From positions 11,545,127 to 11,609,126 of the forward strand of contig CM041092.1 in the NCBI GenBank assembly GCA_023079485.1: a stretch of 64,000 nucleotides of DNA. Reading direction: 5' to 3'. The first letter of the stretch is position 1; the number at the start of each line of letters is the position of its first letter. The notes beneath the pieces are model-generated. The model made no database searches and had not been told where the DNA came from. It saw only the letters and a list, made by a program, of their open reading frames with translations. This DNA is from Archilochus colubris (taxonomy: Eukaryota; Chordata; Aves; Apodiformes; Trochilidae). The position numbers and the translations under genes were made by a program. Shown one piece after another: positions 24,501 to 39,500 of this stretch.

Positions 24501-27500
24501 TGAAGCATTACAGATTTGCAAGAAAAACAATTTGACGATACTTGTATGAAATACATTACCAGGCTTTCCTTGTACTCCCTCTTTTATAAAATAATTTTAA
24601 TACCTCTCAATTAAATCTCATAATTAAGCAGCAGGGTGTTTTGGCAGAAACCAACTACCACGCACTAATGAACTCTTGTAATTTGCTAAATTATTTTAAA
24701 TGAATCCAGTACATTTAGCTTTTTAATGACAGTACGTTTAAGTTCTGAACAACTTTGATCAAGTCCACTTTTCGGTAGACTGCTTGCTGTGCTGAACTCT
24801 TTATTCCCAAACCCCACTCAGTTTTTCAGAAAATTTTTCTGTCAGAAACATTATTTTCTCTCTTAGAAGCACAAAGTCTACTGTAAAGTACTTAGCCAAT
24901 TCATTGCTTTCCTTTTTCCCTGCCCTTAGTGCTGAAGTCTGTCTGGCTAAATCTTTATATTCAACAGCATTTCATGTAAAGACAGCTGGAGAGCTCAGGT
25001 TTTTTGAATTGGAAGGTCTCTATTTTGCAATATGTTGCTTTCTATGGAACCTGTGGGTTTTTCACCAATTACAGAAACTGTCACGGTTGCAAAACTTGAG
25101 CTAAAACTTGGTTCAGTTTTTCAGTTCCTGGTGGGATTCTGTACATGCCTTGTGTAAAGTCAAAACATGAGACAAATTATTGCTGCTTCCTTTTGTCCTG
25201 GGAAGCCACATAATTTGCTGAGCCTGACAGAAAACTAATTTTACAGTATTCCTTTTCTCTTTTGGATCAGAGTATAACAGAGAAAATTAAGAGTCCAACA
25301 GAGCTTTTCAAAGGGCCTATGCAATTCTTTTCTCCCCTGTTACCTGATTTCCCCATACAATTTGATATCTAATGCCCAAGATACGGCATGGATGTTTTAT
25401 TAATTTGCAACACATTTTATTTATACACCTTGTACTTAACACACATCTGTGTCCAAACTATATGCCCTTATGTGTGCTATACAACCTTGAGTTTTGCGGA
25501 GGAATCACTTGCCATCGGTTTCAGGTTAGGAAATACTGAAAAGCAAGAGCCCCGTTTAAGAAGTCTGTGTCAAACTTTGATAAAAATAACTAAGGAAAAA
25601 TACTATTATTTTGAATTAAAAGTTTTTCTACTGATCTGTCTTGGTAGAGATATCACTTCTAATTACCTTTTACCACTCCTACAGTATATAAGAAATCTCT
25701 GTTGGTCATAAGCAGAGTTCTCCAAATTATCATAATATCTACTTGTTGTAATAAATGATATTTACCTTTTATCCTGTGCCTTTTCTCTAACAATCATTTA
25801 GATATGCATGACTGACTCAAACCAGGACATTGACAAACATTATGGGGAAATAATTGTGTCTAGCTGACTGCTCTTCTCCCCAAGGAATACATAAAACTGA
25901 ATCAAGATACTTGAGGATTCTTTGCACAAAATTGGCAAGAATCCAAAGAAAACCATTTGTCTTTGTAAGAAAACCTAATGATCATTTACCTAATGCTTTA
26001 GATTTTCTAAAACGTTTCAGACTTCACTAGTGATTATATTGTGTATTGGATGTGATTATCTACATCAGGAAAAGATATGTTCTCATTCAACAATGATTTT
26101 AATAGTGTTTGGAGATAGGAATGATTAGCATCTTACCAAGACAGACTGTCCTCTTTCATTGTCTCTAAACTTTAAAGGGAAATAGGTTTACAAATGAATA
26201 AAGCGTGGTGACATGACAAAACTCTCCAGCTGGTGTTCAGTAGAGGAGAGGCTATTTAGCCTAATTGTATTTTTTTTGTTTGGCGTTGATACAAACTTTT
26301 CCCAGCATCTTGAGCTCTGAGCTTTCTACTGCATATTCACTGTGGTTAAAACCACACCTTTCAACAGCAAAATATGGATGTGGAAATCACATTACGAAGC
26401 CACACAGAATCAACAGTTGACTTCACTGAGCCTTCCTGTCTCTCCCAGTACAATTTCTGGTTTTGCAGCACATCCCAACTGCTGACTGGAGTTACAGGAT
26501 AAACCAGAAGCTTTTGCAATAAAACTCAGCTTTGCAAAATCCTCCAAAAAAGTGCCACTGATTAATTTCTTTGGATTTATAACCTCTAAAATAATTAAAT
26601 GTACTGCCCTTAAAGCAAAAACAATTAAGTAGTCAAAAAGATAGCCATGTGGAGATAAACTTAGCCTACGCAGGAATAATTTAATTTTTATGAGTTAGAA
26701 AATCTGAAAGGTACCTAAGGCCAGTCAGCTCCTATATCACAAAAGCCGCCTGCATACAGTATTTATTATAATTGCAGCTGTTAAAGACAGAAGAAGTTCC
26801 CCAAATGTCTGGATCTGCACTGAGTCTTGCCTTAGACTTTGAATTGCAAAAAAACCATTCTGAGCTTTAGCCTCAGCTCCTGGTCGCTGTAGCTGCACCA
26901 ACACCTCCTTTGTGTCTGCAGATGCCTTTGTGCCTTCTCTGGACTTGCTCCTTTTAGATCTATTAAGCTATTGCTCAGAAACCCCCAGAACCTCCTAGTG
27001 GGGGTAGGGAAGACCATCTGGTGAGACATACGGTCCCTGTGAAGCTTCCTTATGTCCTGGTTGTGCCAGATGCTGGAGCACAAGACTGAAGGCCAAGTGT
27101 TGCAGACATCTCTGTGCCACAGCAACACCATCCTGTCAGGTGTTGCTCTGTGTATGAGAGGAAACGTGGGAAACAAACCAAACCCCAAAGTCCCTCCTGT
27201 CATCTACCTTGAGAAAGGAAGTCATTACAAAATTCATATTCTGTGAAGATAAAATATTGGAGGTGTTTAGTTTTAAAGCTTCAAGGTGGACTTTTCATGG
27301 GTTAAAAAGGGATTCAATTTCCCCAGAAGTCCATGGGAGAAGGGACCCTTCGATAGTAGGAAACCCCAGCATTGATACCTCCCACTGAGTTTGTGTGGAG
27401 ACAGCAGCTTAATTTAGAAAACTAGACAATATAGCATTCTGGAGTATAAACCCTGTCAAAAGAAGGGAGACTCAAGAAGTGTTACCAAAATGAAAAGGCA

Positions 27501-30500
27501 TACAGCATGCACAGGGCTCCTCTTATTCCCATCTTTCACAACTCAGCATATATGTATTTATTCTATAGACTTATGCTTGAAACAATCCTGAAGAACATAC
27601 TCAGTGACCTTCTACCCTGTGGGCTTCTTCTGTGGTTCCCCAGGCTGGTACTGGCTGGGCTGCCCTGGGCAGGATGGGCTGGTTTTCCACTACCTGTCCC
27701 ACCACCAACACACGGGGAGGAGCAAGAGGCAAAATTATCACCCAGAAATAAAAGGAATTTTCTTGTCTTGTATTTATTTAACCTGTTGTGTATGCCAGAC
27801 CATGATTTGACCTCTAAATGGAGTGACTGAGTTGGTTTGTTTGTTTTAAATGAGCTGCTAGGAGTCATGGGGGAGCCATACCCATTGATTCGGTGTGTTA
27901 AATCTTAGGCATTATATGGATACAAATTCTGGATGGCTAAACTTCAATAGAGGTTAAAATAATGAATGAGGGTTTTTATGATCTGAAGTTGTAGTCCACT
28001 GCTTCAGCGCTATGGAGTTGTTATTTTTTTTTTTTTAAATCAGGTTTTTCTTCTCAAGATGTCCCTGAAGAAAAGTTTTTCTGAAAGTGCCAAGTTTATT
28101 CAAGGTTGCCACCATTTCAGTTTGACAGTTTCAGTGGGGCACATAAATCTCTAAACAGCAAAGGAGTAAACAGAAATCTTAGGTTAGTTTAGTTCTTGGA
28201 TTGGCACAATTTTCCTTTTTTCTAAAATTCTGTAGATGAGAAGAAATTTTAAAACACTAAAAATACCTGCTGCTTTACTTAGGCTGCTGCTTGGTTTAAA
28301 TCAAATGCATAGGAACCTGGTTTGCTGTCTCTGACAGTGCACTACTCTTCTTGGAGACAATCCCATGCAGAAAGACTCATAAAATTTATGTCCTCTGAAC
28401 TCTGGGCATCATTTGTGAGGGTTTTCTTATTGTTAGCTGAATTCTAAATGGTTTGGCTACAGTGCGTTGTTGCCTAAGCTACAAGTGAAAATTCAATTAT
28501 CTATTATTATATCATATTATATTATCTACTATTCTATATCCCATTTTTTATTTTTTTACTATTTGTGTGCTAATACTCTGCTTAAAACTTGTATGTCCTG
28601 TAAGAATGTTCTTTCAGTGTTTTCAGTCAAAATTTGACATTAAAAAAATCTACAAATGTTATAAAACAATCAGCCTTTAACAAAGGAGGTGTTAGTTATT
28701 AATGTTCCCTTGCTGTGTGAGGTGGATTGGTAACACTTCATGGATCATGATGTATCTTTTCTTTACATAGGTGAAGATGTCAAACCATTTACTCCTGAGG
28801 AAACCAAGGAAATTGTGATGTCTCTACAGCAGCCTGCAGTCTTCTATAACATGGTTGGTGACTGGCCAGCCCTGCACTGGAATGTGGAATACCTTTCTGC
28901 AGTGTTGGGTGGAAAGACAATCCAGTTTAGGATAGGACTGAAGACGGTGGATTTAGGTGAGACTGAGATGGATAGGCATAACATCTCACTATTCATTTTT
29001 GGGTTCTGCAACTCTGCTTTACTGTTCACTCTCTGATATGTTGCTTTTCACCACAAGCTTTGTTTTTAGGACACGAGATTTGGTCAGCAGTGGAACTCAA
29101 CTTCTTAAGTGTTTAATGCTAACTGGAAATCTGGTGGGTAACACTAACATGTAAGAATCAAGTATCTCAGTTGTTTTTTTTTCTTACTTTGTGATCTGTA
29201 CATGATTCAGTTGTTCACTTGAGCTGTGTTTCTATATCCACAAACCTCAATTCATTAAAGATTTAGTCAGTTAAAGTCTATCTTGGGTTTTTAGCTGTAT
29301 AATTATGATAATTTTCACCTTCCTCCATAGGTTATGTAAGACTGTGATGGTTTTCAATACTTTATGGTCCTGTAATGCAAGATGCTATGAAAGTATAAAG
29401 GAGTAAGAAAATCACTTGAAACCAGTACAGTAGTTTCACCTCTAATCCTCCAGATTCACTCAAACATCTAGGAACATGCCATGGGAAAAGGACAATTTTT
29501 GCACCTGATTTTAAATACTTCAGTTACATTTCTGCTGTAGCCACGTAATTCGTGTTATGGTCACAGAGTTTCATACCAGGGAGGGAAGACAGAGCAAACA
29601 TATACATCCTTTGCCCTCCCAACTACATACCAAAATACATTTTGCCAGGCCCTTTCTCTCTTTTGACTAAAGCATCTTGCCCCCTTTCAGTAATTTTTTT
29701 TTCCATTAGCCATCCAATTCTTAAAAATGTTCAATATAAATCATGATTTTTTAGACCCAAGCTAGCTTTTTTTTCTCTATTATTCTTGTCTTCTTCAGTT
29801 GGACTACCTCTTTCTTGAAATGCAGGGTCTACACAAGGACTTCAGATGAGTTCGTATGGAAGTTGTAGCATTACATCACATTATCTTACTCAGCAACACT
29901 GCATGAAATTTGCTATCTTCACTGTATAATGACCATATTATTTCATGTTCAAATTTGGCAATACAAGTGATGAGACAGAAGTGTTAGAGGGAAAGTGCTT
30001 GGTATTTTAGGATTTCAAAGCATCTTACCAGCATGGATTCCTGAATCCTATGCCATCTCTGGAAAAACAGATGTTGTTTATTCAGATTCTACAGATGGGA
30101 ATGACTGAGGTGTAGAACTGTTACATTGGTGCACATCTTCACAGCAGTATCTGTACAGTTCCATGAGGTGTCAACCAGTTCTTGCACTACATGTAAAAAA
30201 GCATCCTATTACCAATGTGGAAAATGATGCCTATATGTAGCATTTTCCTTGATACCATGTTATTGTATCTCAGTTGTTCTACACAAGCCTTACCAGGTAG
30301 AAGGAAAGTTTTATTCCTAATCTCTTTCCTAGGCACTTTTTAAAAGCCAAATGGGTATGCCACCTGGGAAAGCTTTTGATGTGATTGATGGAGTGATATG
30401 TAGCTGAATGATGGATTGATGCTGCCTACTAAGTAGATAAGAGTCATCACTTAACAATAACTTGTAGTCACTAGAGAAATAATGTATATTTAAATTGGAA

Positions 30501-33500
30501 TTTTTATCTTGAAATTGCATCTATCTGAATTTTTCTTTTTCCTAAAGGCATCAATCCCTAGGCAGCAATCAGTTTGTTTCCAGGAACCTCCATTATATGC
30601 TAATGTGAGCTAGAAATGTCATCTTCAGGAAGATGAGTAGAGCCTTCCGGGGTTATATAGTAACGGCATAAGACCTGTGATGCCATAAAATATTTGCATT
30701 GTAAGAATATATTAGGGAAGCCATTAGCCAAGCCGTCTCGGAGTCTGAGATAATGTAATACATTTTATGTGCCACTGGTATTTGGAAGGTGGTTGATCTC
30801 ACTCTTGCATGCTTAACATTGGTTTGCAATGAAGACCTCTCTTTCTGATCACTGTTCATGCTCTCTCAGATGAAATGGATGCTGGTTAGAGAAAGCAACA
30901 TGACAGTACAACTAAAACTCTTTCAATCTCTCTGAATATTCCTCCCATGTTTACAATAGATTAATTGCCTCAAGACTAGGTGGGACCACTCCCGCCACTT
31001 AGTCAGAAACATGCACAAGAAACTGTTCTCCTGCTTGTAGGTATATTTTGGTGCCACTCTGAAACAGATGCTTTAGAGCTTCTGAGATTTATTTAAGTCA
31101 CAAGGTGGATCTTGAACCTTACTATGTCAGCTGTTACTATGTCAACTTCTCATATTTTTTCAGTGCCACATCTGCATCCAGGGTAGGGATGCCCAAACTG
31201 AAGATTCCATAATATAGAAAATTGAGAACTGCAAATGCAGCAACTTGGTGGGAGTTGCTTGGATATTGTATTTACTTTTCTTGCTCATTTTGAACTTCCT
31301 GAGGCATATGGATGTAAAGGCACATTTGAAAAATAGGAAGTATGGGAGCTAGCAGTATTATTTGTGTAAATTACTTGTACCTACCTAAGTTTGTGTGTTT
31401 GTATTTTGTCTGATTACACAAGTTAAACAGTATCATCCATAAGAGAGGAAAAAATAATCAGAGGATTAAACATCATCAGAGATAAGATACCTCCAGAGAC
31501 AGTACCATTGTTCATTGCAAGAAGAATGAAGGGGTTACTAATCAGGAAATCCCTACCCACCTAGTTCCAACCATGGTAAAAGATTTATTTTTCTGAGGAT
31601 AAAGCATGGGCAGCAGCTATGGAAGTCCAGTTTCTGGCAGAGAAAGTGCAGCAGTAGAGCCCATCTATCTGATGGCTACCTGGAGCATACCAGCAATTAC
31701 AAAAGAAGAAGAAAGCTGCACAAAACTGACTTCTGTATGCAGATGTTTCTTATTTTGAGCATTTTCTCTGGGTTTGTAACAAAATGAATAAACAATGAGT
31801 TTACTGTGAAGAAGCTGGAGAGAACAAGAGGCTGTCACGCTGATCAGTTATGAGTCACAAGAGCTGCTGGCTAGAGCTGATGCTGTCAGATATGCAGTTG
31901 GATAAAAAAGGGCTGCAACTTGGACATCTGCCCAAGAGCTTCTACCACTAAGGATGGCAAAAGAATTCAAGCCTCTGCAGTTAGATATAGAGGGATTGCA
32001 AGGGTAGCTGCAGGCTCAGTAGTGGAATAGGAGGCTGACAGTGCAGTAAAAATACCAATGCTGAGTAAATATTGCATGAAGCTAAAATTTGAAGAGGTTA
32101 TTGAAGTTGGATGTTGATGGCCAGGGCTGGTTTGTGGTTTTTTGTTTTGTTTATGAGTGTATCTATTCTGTGTTGCAATATTAAATGGCTGTTCCTTGCT
32201 TGGATTATTCCTTTAAATAATTTTTATTCCCCAGCAGCTCTGACTAGACATTTGGTTTTCTTTAAGGTTTAAAGAAATTGAAAAAGCCTTTCATTTGTGT
32301 TTTCATTGCAGCTTTAGAGTATTTTCTAAGGTTCTTATCCTTTTTTCCCCCCAACATTTCCTTTACTATACATTGCAAACACTTTTTCTTAGTAGAACGG
32401 AATTTGGTGTCTCTCAGGACCAGACTTTAAACTGAGGAGGAGAGCTGCTTCCTCTGACAGCACTCCTTCCCTTTCTCCCTCCCTCTGGTTTCTATCTGTG
32501 GCATTAGTTGGGAGAGAGGACTGTTGTGCCTTCAGACACCATGTCATCACACAGCACTGGTAGCTTCATTGCACCTTGCATGGCTTAATCTACAATTTAT
32601 CAGTTAAAAAACACCTTCACCTATTAAAAAACACCTGAGCTTTTAGTTATTAAGTATTAGCAAACTGGTTAAGATTGTTCTTGCTTTCAGCTGCCCATTG
32701 CTAACATTTTCACCCTAATTATGCCCACAAATCCATGTAAGCTCTCTGCCTAGATTGCCCAAATACATTTTTTATTACTATTTATTTCTCCACAAGAACC
32801 CGCACCTTAGTACTGAACAAATTATAAATTAAACCAAGAACCCTGCCCTGAGGAGATTGTATTCTAAAAGACAGTCTTGCCTTTCGGAGTTGGATTTTTT
32901 TAAGTGAAGATCAGAGTGAAATACACTGGGAGGGAGGAAGAGCATATTTCTTGCCTTTAAAGCACTTGTTCCTGAAGTATCCTGGAAAACAGGCAATGTA
33001 TTGAGCACTCTTTGTTCTCATCAAAAAATACAGATACTGAGCCACCTTCAGAAGTGTTTATATCTTTTATCTAGTTTTCCCATCAGACTGTTTTAGCAAA
33101 ATTGCATACATTGCTTTAATGTCTGCATGTCAGGAGAGGACATTGGACTACAGCACAGGCCAGTACTCCAGTAAAAGGGTTTTTTAATTATTGCAGGAGA
33201 TTTATATATCTTTTACTCAGTTCTTAGGCAGTCCTGCTGCACAGACGCAGGTTACAGATAGCTGAAGAGCGGGGCTTATCTAACATTTTTTAGTTAATGA
33301 TTTTGATAGTGAGGGGAAGGAAAACTGCTACCTGGGCTACTACAATGAAAATTGCAAAACAATAGTGATAAAGGTTTGTAAAAGCTGTTCCCCTGCCTAA
33401 GAACAAATGTATGAGACTCTATGGGAATTGCTGCGATAACAAAACGAGAGTGGTGAAGAACAAAGAGCTGCTGCTGCACAGCAGTGAAAAAATCCTCTTT

Positions 33501-36500
33501 CTGAGCAGCTCTGTGGAAGTTATACAAGGTTAAATTGCAGCTCGGTCATTGTCATTCATGCAGGCTGCAGTCATTTTTTCCAAGTAGTTATAGTAAAGTA
33601 ATTTTTTTTTATTTTTTTTTTTTAACTTTGGACAAGTCTCTTTGAAGTTGGCACAATTAGTGGCTCTGGGAGATGAAGATCTCTGATTAACCACAATTAA
33701 AGTATGCTGTGATGTGAGTTATCTTGTAGACTTTCCAAGTGACCTGGCCTTGAGCTGAAAGGCTCTATCAGTCAGCCCAGCCAAAGCATCATGAAAGCAA
33801 AACGCTGCTGGTAAATACTCTTTATGTCTGCCAAGGAACACTGCAATATGCTTTTGTCAGTCCCAAATGAAAAATAAGGACATACAGCATTTTAAATGCA
33901 TCATTGGCACGCATGTGGCCCCATAATTTGCTTCCTACGCTTTACTGTGCCGATTTGGTTATTGCTTTAGGGAAAGATGAACACCTCCATCGACATAAAT
34001 CCATGGAGACAAAATAAAGGGTAAAGAAATACTTGTGTGCACATTTGCAGCCCATGGTTAAGGGTGATGAGGCAAAGGACAGGCCCTCAGTTGTTTAGGG
34101 AACTTGGGCATTTTATTGAGTTCCTCTGCTGAGAGGTGCCTTGAACATGAGCAGCAGTAACTGTTCGTGTGCTTTTACCTCACAGCAAGTTCAAGGTAAC
34201 AGCCTTTCCCCTAAACTTTAATGAAAAAGCAATAGTCTGAGACTTTAATTATGAGTTAGGTGATGAGAACCATGTTATCAGCCAGAGTCAAACCACCTAG
34301 TCCCACTTCATCTCTTATGTTGCATTTAACCAGAGCTGAGAGAGAAACTCTGTATTATTTCCACTGGTTCTGTGCTTGATGCTCATATAATATTTGGCTT
34401 TTCTTTTGTTGCCCTAGCTCCCCAGTTTGAAACCAGTTGTAGCTACGTGAAGGCTACACTTGATGAGTTTTTGGCATGGAGTTGTGGGCAGCCATCCTGT
34501 CTCTCTGGACCATTCCGTTGTTATGAGTACTCCAAATATTGGGCATATGCTGACTACAAATACATTGCCAGGATATTTGAAGACAAGCCAGAAATCTTCA
34601 AGGTAAAAATTAATACTGTCTCTTCCTAGTTTAACCATGGCAAATTATCTGGTGTAGCTTCTGAAACATCTTCTGTTACCTCCTCTCTGCTCCTCTGGCC
34701 GTTTATTTTAAAATTTTGGAATAAAACCTTTGGCTCTCAGGCTAACGAAGAACTAATACCAAGTGGCAGCCATTTAAAATTTTGAGTCTCTTTACATGCT
34801 TAAACCAACACCACAAGCAACAAAACGAGCTACCAGATTGGTAGCACTCCCCATTTATCCCAAAATCATTTAGTGTCTGGACAGGCTCAGGGAGCTCTGG
34901 CTCATGTGTGTGACCTCTGCAGCTGAACACCTTCCCTGCACCTCTGCTCTAGGTATGAGAGTGAGGTGGCACTTGGGTCTGGAGATGACAGGCAGCTGGC
35001 AGGCTGGCACCCTGCAAACTGGAAGCTCTGATGCTGCCCCAGATCCACCTTGCATCCAAATAACACCCAAATTAACAGCTCCACTCCAGAGATGGGATTT
35101 GATGTCATCAATTCGCTTGTAGTAACAGGGCTGTAACATGAGTTCACCCTGTGTTTTTGCTTTGTGGTTCATTTTCTCAAGCAGCACAGTTTCTTCTCTT
35201 AATATTAACTGCTTACAAGGAGGAAAGATTCTAAGTCTGTTGGATAATTGTACCTTGATTGTGGTGGCAGTAAAATGCCTGAAGTAACCTGTCCCCACCT
35301 ACCTGGGGTATATTCTTTTACTTCCCCCATGTCTATCTGCTATTTCAGTGTGTTGGTTCATCTATATTCTTGCCTCTTCGTGCAAGTTGTAAGAGGTCTA
35401 AAGGAAGGATACCTGTACAGAATGTGTCTTTTTCAAAAGATACAAAGAAATGAGAAAATGAAGCCTTATTCATTTCTGTACTTTCAAATGTGAAAATGGA
35501 TTCACAATTCCCTGCAAAAACTGTATCACTGGGATGCCAGAGTATGAACTGATAAGCCCTCTCAAATTAATTATCTCCTCAGAAGGCATTTCCCAAGCTC
35601 TTTGTATGTATTTTATTCTTTTATACCAGTAAAATTAGTATTTTTCAGTGCTCAATCTTTTTTCAGGCTTTCTCCATTCCCGTTGATCTATGGGTCAGAA
35701 GGTAAGGTTTGGACACAGAGGGCATCTTACTTTCCATTCTCCCCTTCCCTCCCTTCCTAAGCACACTGAAACACAACCAGGATCCCATAAACCTGGGTAG
35801 CACATCTGATACTGGTTGTGTTTTTTGAACTAAGAGCTCTGTGGATGTTTCAGGCTTCTCCAGATCTCAGAGTGACTTGAGCAACTCTGTCTAGTGTCCT
35901 GCCTTGGTCTTCCCCCTTTCTGCCTCAAATACAGCATTTTCCTTTGTTTCATGGGATAAGATAATAGCATCTCAGAAGACCTAAATATCCTGCTCCTTCA
36001 TCTGGTCACTAAAAACACACTTGAGGGAAACACCATTTTTTCTACCTCTTTCTTCCTTTTGCCCCTATTCAAGAAAAACATCAAGGCTCCAGGAACTGCA
36101 TTTCTGTGCAAGTGTCATGCCACAGCCTCATCACCTGACCTATAACAAGCAACAGATTGAACTGCACTTTTAGAATAGACACACGTAATGGTTATGCTGT
36201 GGATTTTTTTTTAAAGCAGAATCTGGGAAGGAGAAAATCAATGGTGTCATGTAAAGAAATATGGTGTGTGTCATCTGCCAGTTTCACAGGCATGGGAGTG
36301 AAATGCATCCGTCAGTTCCAGACTCATATGGCTTTTGAAACACTGCTGCACAATTTATACCAGCCAAAAGAGTTCTTTGTAGAAATTCTCTTCCATTCTT
36401 GTGTGAATTTGATGATAACCCCTTTTTTTTCTTTTTAGATTTTATTTAGATTTATGTAAAGTGATCTGAAGGGGAAAAGAAGGCCAACTACACTGTTATT

Positions 36501-39500
36501 TATAGTGATTAATAGGGCCATTTAGAAGTTGTTTGAAATTTAGATTGCACTGTTTATCATTTACAGTTGTGTGGGCTAAGGTAATGATTCCATTATTCTA
36601 ATCTATGAGCAGTATCTAGCATCTTACATTTTTTGTTCAGTTGATATTTCATTACAGAATTTGAGATATAAATCAGAGCAAGATATATGCATGAAGTTTA
36701 AATAGAAATGAGACCTTTTAAAGTGACATACGGGTACAGATTAACTTCATTATAAGCAGCAAATGAAATAAATATAATTCACACGTAATGTGCCATCTGT
36801 TATGCTTGGAACACCTTTTAGTGCATTTCTTCTTACTGTGGCTTTTTATTGTAGAAAAGGAACCCACTGTGACAAGATTTCAGTAATCCTACCAGTTCCT
36901 TTTCAGTTCATTGGTTAAAAACTGTTTTACCCATAATCGCTTCAACTACTTACTATGGCTGCAGCAGTTTCAGAAAGTTCTTTTAAATCTGATATTGATT
37001 ATGTGTGCTTTCTTTCCACTTAAATTGTAACAAAGTACAAAAACTATTTAAGTGTGAGATTAAAGTGTAGAGATGGTGTTATGCTTAACTTTATCACTGA
37101 AAGAGTTGTATTGGATTTTAAGTTTTATGGCTGCTGAAATCTATAGTAGCAACTTTTTCTTTTTGATTTTTTTCTGCCTTTGACAAATGTTTGCATTACA
37201 CTTCTGCATTTTTTTTCACATGATAGCTTTAAAATCAATAACTTTGAAATTCAAGATCTTCAGCAACACCTAATTTTTGGGAAGGCTATTGCTCATTTTG
37301 AGGGTCTCCTGATACAGAGGCATGGTGAAGTGATTCTTACAATAATGTCTAGCTGTAGTTTTCTTCATCCATAGATCTTAAAAAAGGATAGTCACCCACC
37401 CACCTCTCTGCAAGCAGCTAGCTTACATACTTAAATTAGGAGGCTAGACTCCTATTTTCTCTTTATAGATAGGAGAGAGAGGCTTTTCCAATGGGTGATT
37501 GAGAGTGCTTTGATCAGAGCAGGAGCCAAGCTTTGAATTGGGTTCCTAAAGTTAGGTGCTGTGAATGACCACAAAGTGCTTTACCCAAACAGAACAAATA
37601 CTGCTATCTTCCTTTTCAAGATGAGAAAAATAAAGCTCAGAGATGAAGTGATTTGCCTGAGACCATGAGGGAATCAGGAATTGAATCTCTCTTTCCTGAG
37701 GCTCTGTCTGGGGCTCCAGCCAAGAGTCACCAGTGTCTCTGGCTGGTGTAGATGAAGTGCTTTCCAATAAACAAATGACCAGGCCCTGCAGGTGGCATGA
37801 TGAGCTACAGAAACATAGGAAAGCTTTATCTGAGCTACACAGAGCCATCCTGCAAAACCCTTGAAGTAGCTGAAAAATACAACAGCATCCCTCGTTCCAG
37901 CTGTCATCCCCAAGGGCTTTCCTGTGGGAGGACCAATGGACTGGAAAGCTCCAGGATCCTGTTTGTAACATGCAGACCTGCTCTGCCCTTCCTCACCATG
38001 TAATCAAGTTGTTTTAAGTTCACTGCCTCCCCAGTTGCAAAAGCAGGAGAAGGATGTGTCCATTAAATAATAAGAAACTGTAAAAAAAAAACCCAGCATG
38101 CCACTGGGTCGGAGGTGGGGTAAAGTCTGCATTTCCAGAATACATGTAGAAATGTAGAAACGGGATTAAAGAGAGAAAAAATATGCCACATGGGTTACCA
38201 AATTGGTTTGAAAAGGGAGATTTTTCCTTCAGAATTTTTCTAAAAGCAATCCTGAGCTTGGGTGGAAGGTTAAGAGTGGAGCAAGGAAAAAACTGTGTGA
38301 AAAGGAAGAAAAGAAGCCACATGTGGCAACAAATGGTCAGGCTGTCCTGGTGTAGGGCAAATGGGTAACTTGTGTGCTATGAAAGAGTGGGATGGGAACT
38401 GGAGATAAGACATCTGGGATGCTGTCGAGTCAGACAGAGAAAAGAAAATAACAGAACAAATGCTGCTACAGAGAATTTTGGAGGAAGGAGCTAAGGCCAT
38501 GCATGCAGGAACCCCTAAGTGTAACAACTGCAGTGGATGAAGAGCAACTGAGGGGCAGTGGGAGAGTACAAGAAACTCAGAGAAGGGAGGGTAGGATGTG
38601 AATCAGTTCAACAGCTCACATAAATAACCTTTTCATTGCAACAGGATGTAAGGTGGTCTGACTTTGGTTTTTCTGGAAGAACTGGAAAAGACAGCACACT
38701 GTGGATTGGTTCTGAAGGAGCAAACACCCCTTGCCATTTGGACTCCTATGGCTGCAACTTAGTGTTGCAAGTACAAGGAAGGTAACAAGTGTGTATATAT
38801 ATAACAAACACAGAGGAATGTTATACTGCTTTATAAAGTTAGTTTTGGACTCTTGAGTATTAGTGCTAGGTCTTGATTATTTTTGTTATTGTTATTTTTG
38901 TTTTTGAGCTCTCAATGACTGAAGAGCATCAGAACTGTTCTATAGGAAATATCTGAACTTCGGGGGGCTGTAGTTTGACTGAGGCTTTTATTTTCTTATG
39001 TTTGAGGGAGACCTTTTCTAATCTGTGCTATTTGGAACATTTTAATGTTCCTAATAGTTATGAATTCAGAAATTTGGAATTAGGAGTTAAAAGAGTTAAA
39101 AATAAAATGCCCAGAAACAAAATAGAAAGAAACTACTGTAGACTTTTACAACATTCTCTGTGTAAGAGCCTCTAATAGCCTGCTAGCATTAGTTTAAAAG
39201 GGTGATATCAGGATGGGAGCAACCAGCTGTGTGCAAAGTTGTAAAGGACACTTGAGATTCCAAACTAATTTGGCAGGCATGTGGCTTTGTTCTATATATT
39301 TTGCATGCTGTATTTCTTTTCCTCTTTCCTTCTATATTGGCCTGAGGGGGATTTTGTTATCTATTATTGCTAGAGTAATGCTAGAGTAACAAAACAAGTT
39401 GTGTGCATTTGTTAGGTTCAGTAGTGTTTAGTGGAAGAATTTGCCAGTGGGATTTTAGTGTGATTAATTACTATGTCTTTTATTAGACCAGTCAAGTCAT

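Larger units (their letters stand above)
28957..34417 (+). other. HSPBAP1: HSPBAP1 intron 2 (5.5 kb)
   Basis: Begins GTGAGA and ends TTGCCCTAG. It contains a MIR-like relic near 30010, a T-rich tract at 33602-33623 and a possible conserved non-coding stretch at about 33540-34080. No other exon is apparent. Confidence 0.85.

Noticed and set aside
28740..28770. In-frame ATG just upstream of HSPBAP1 exon 2 as the true start
   Set aside because: A strong acceptor (TTTACATAG) lies between it and the conserved sequence, and a phase-matched, strong-context first exon exists in the CpG island.
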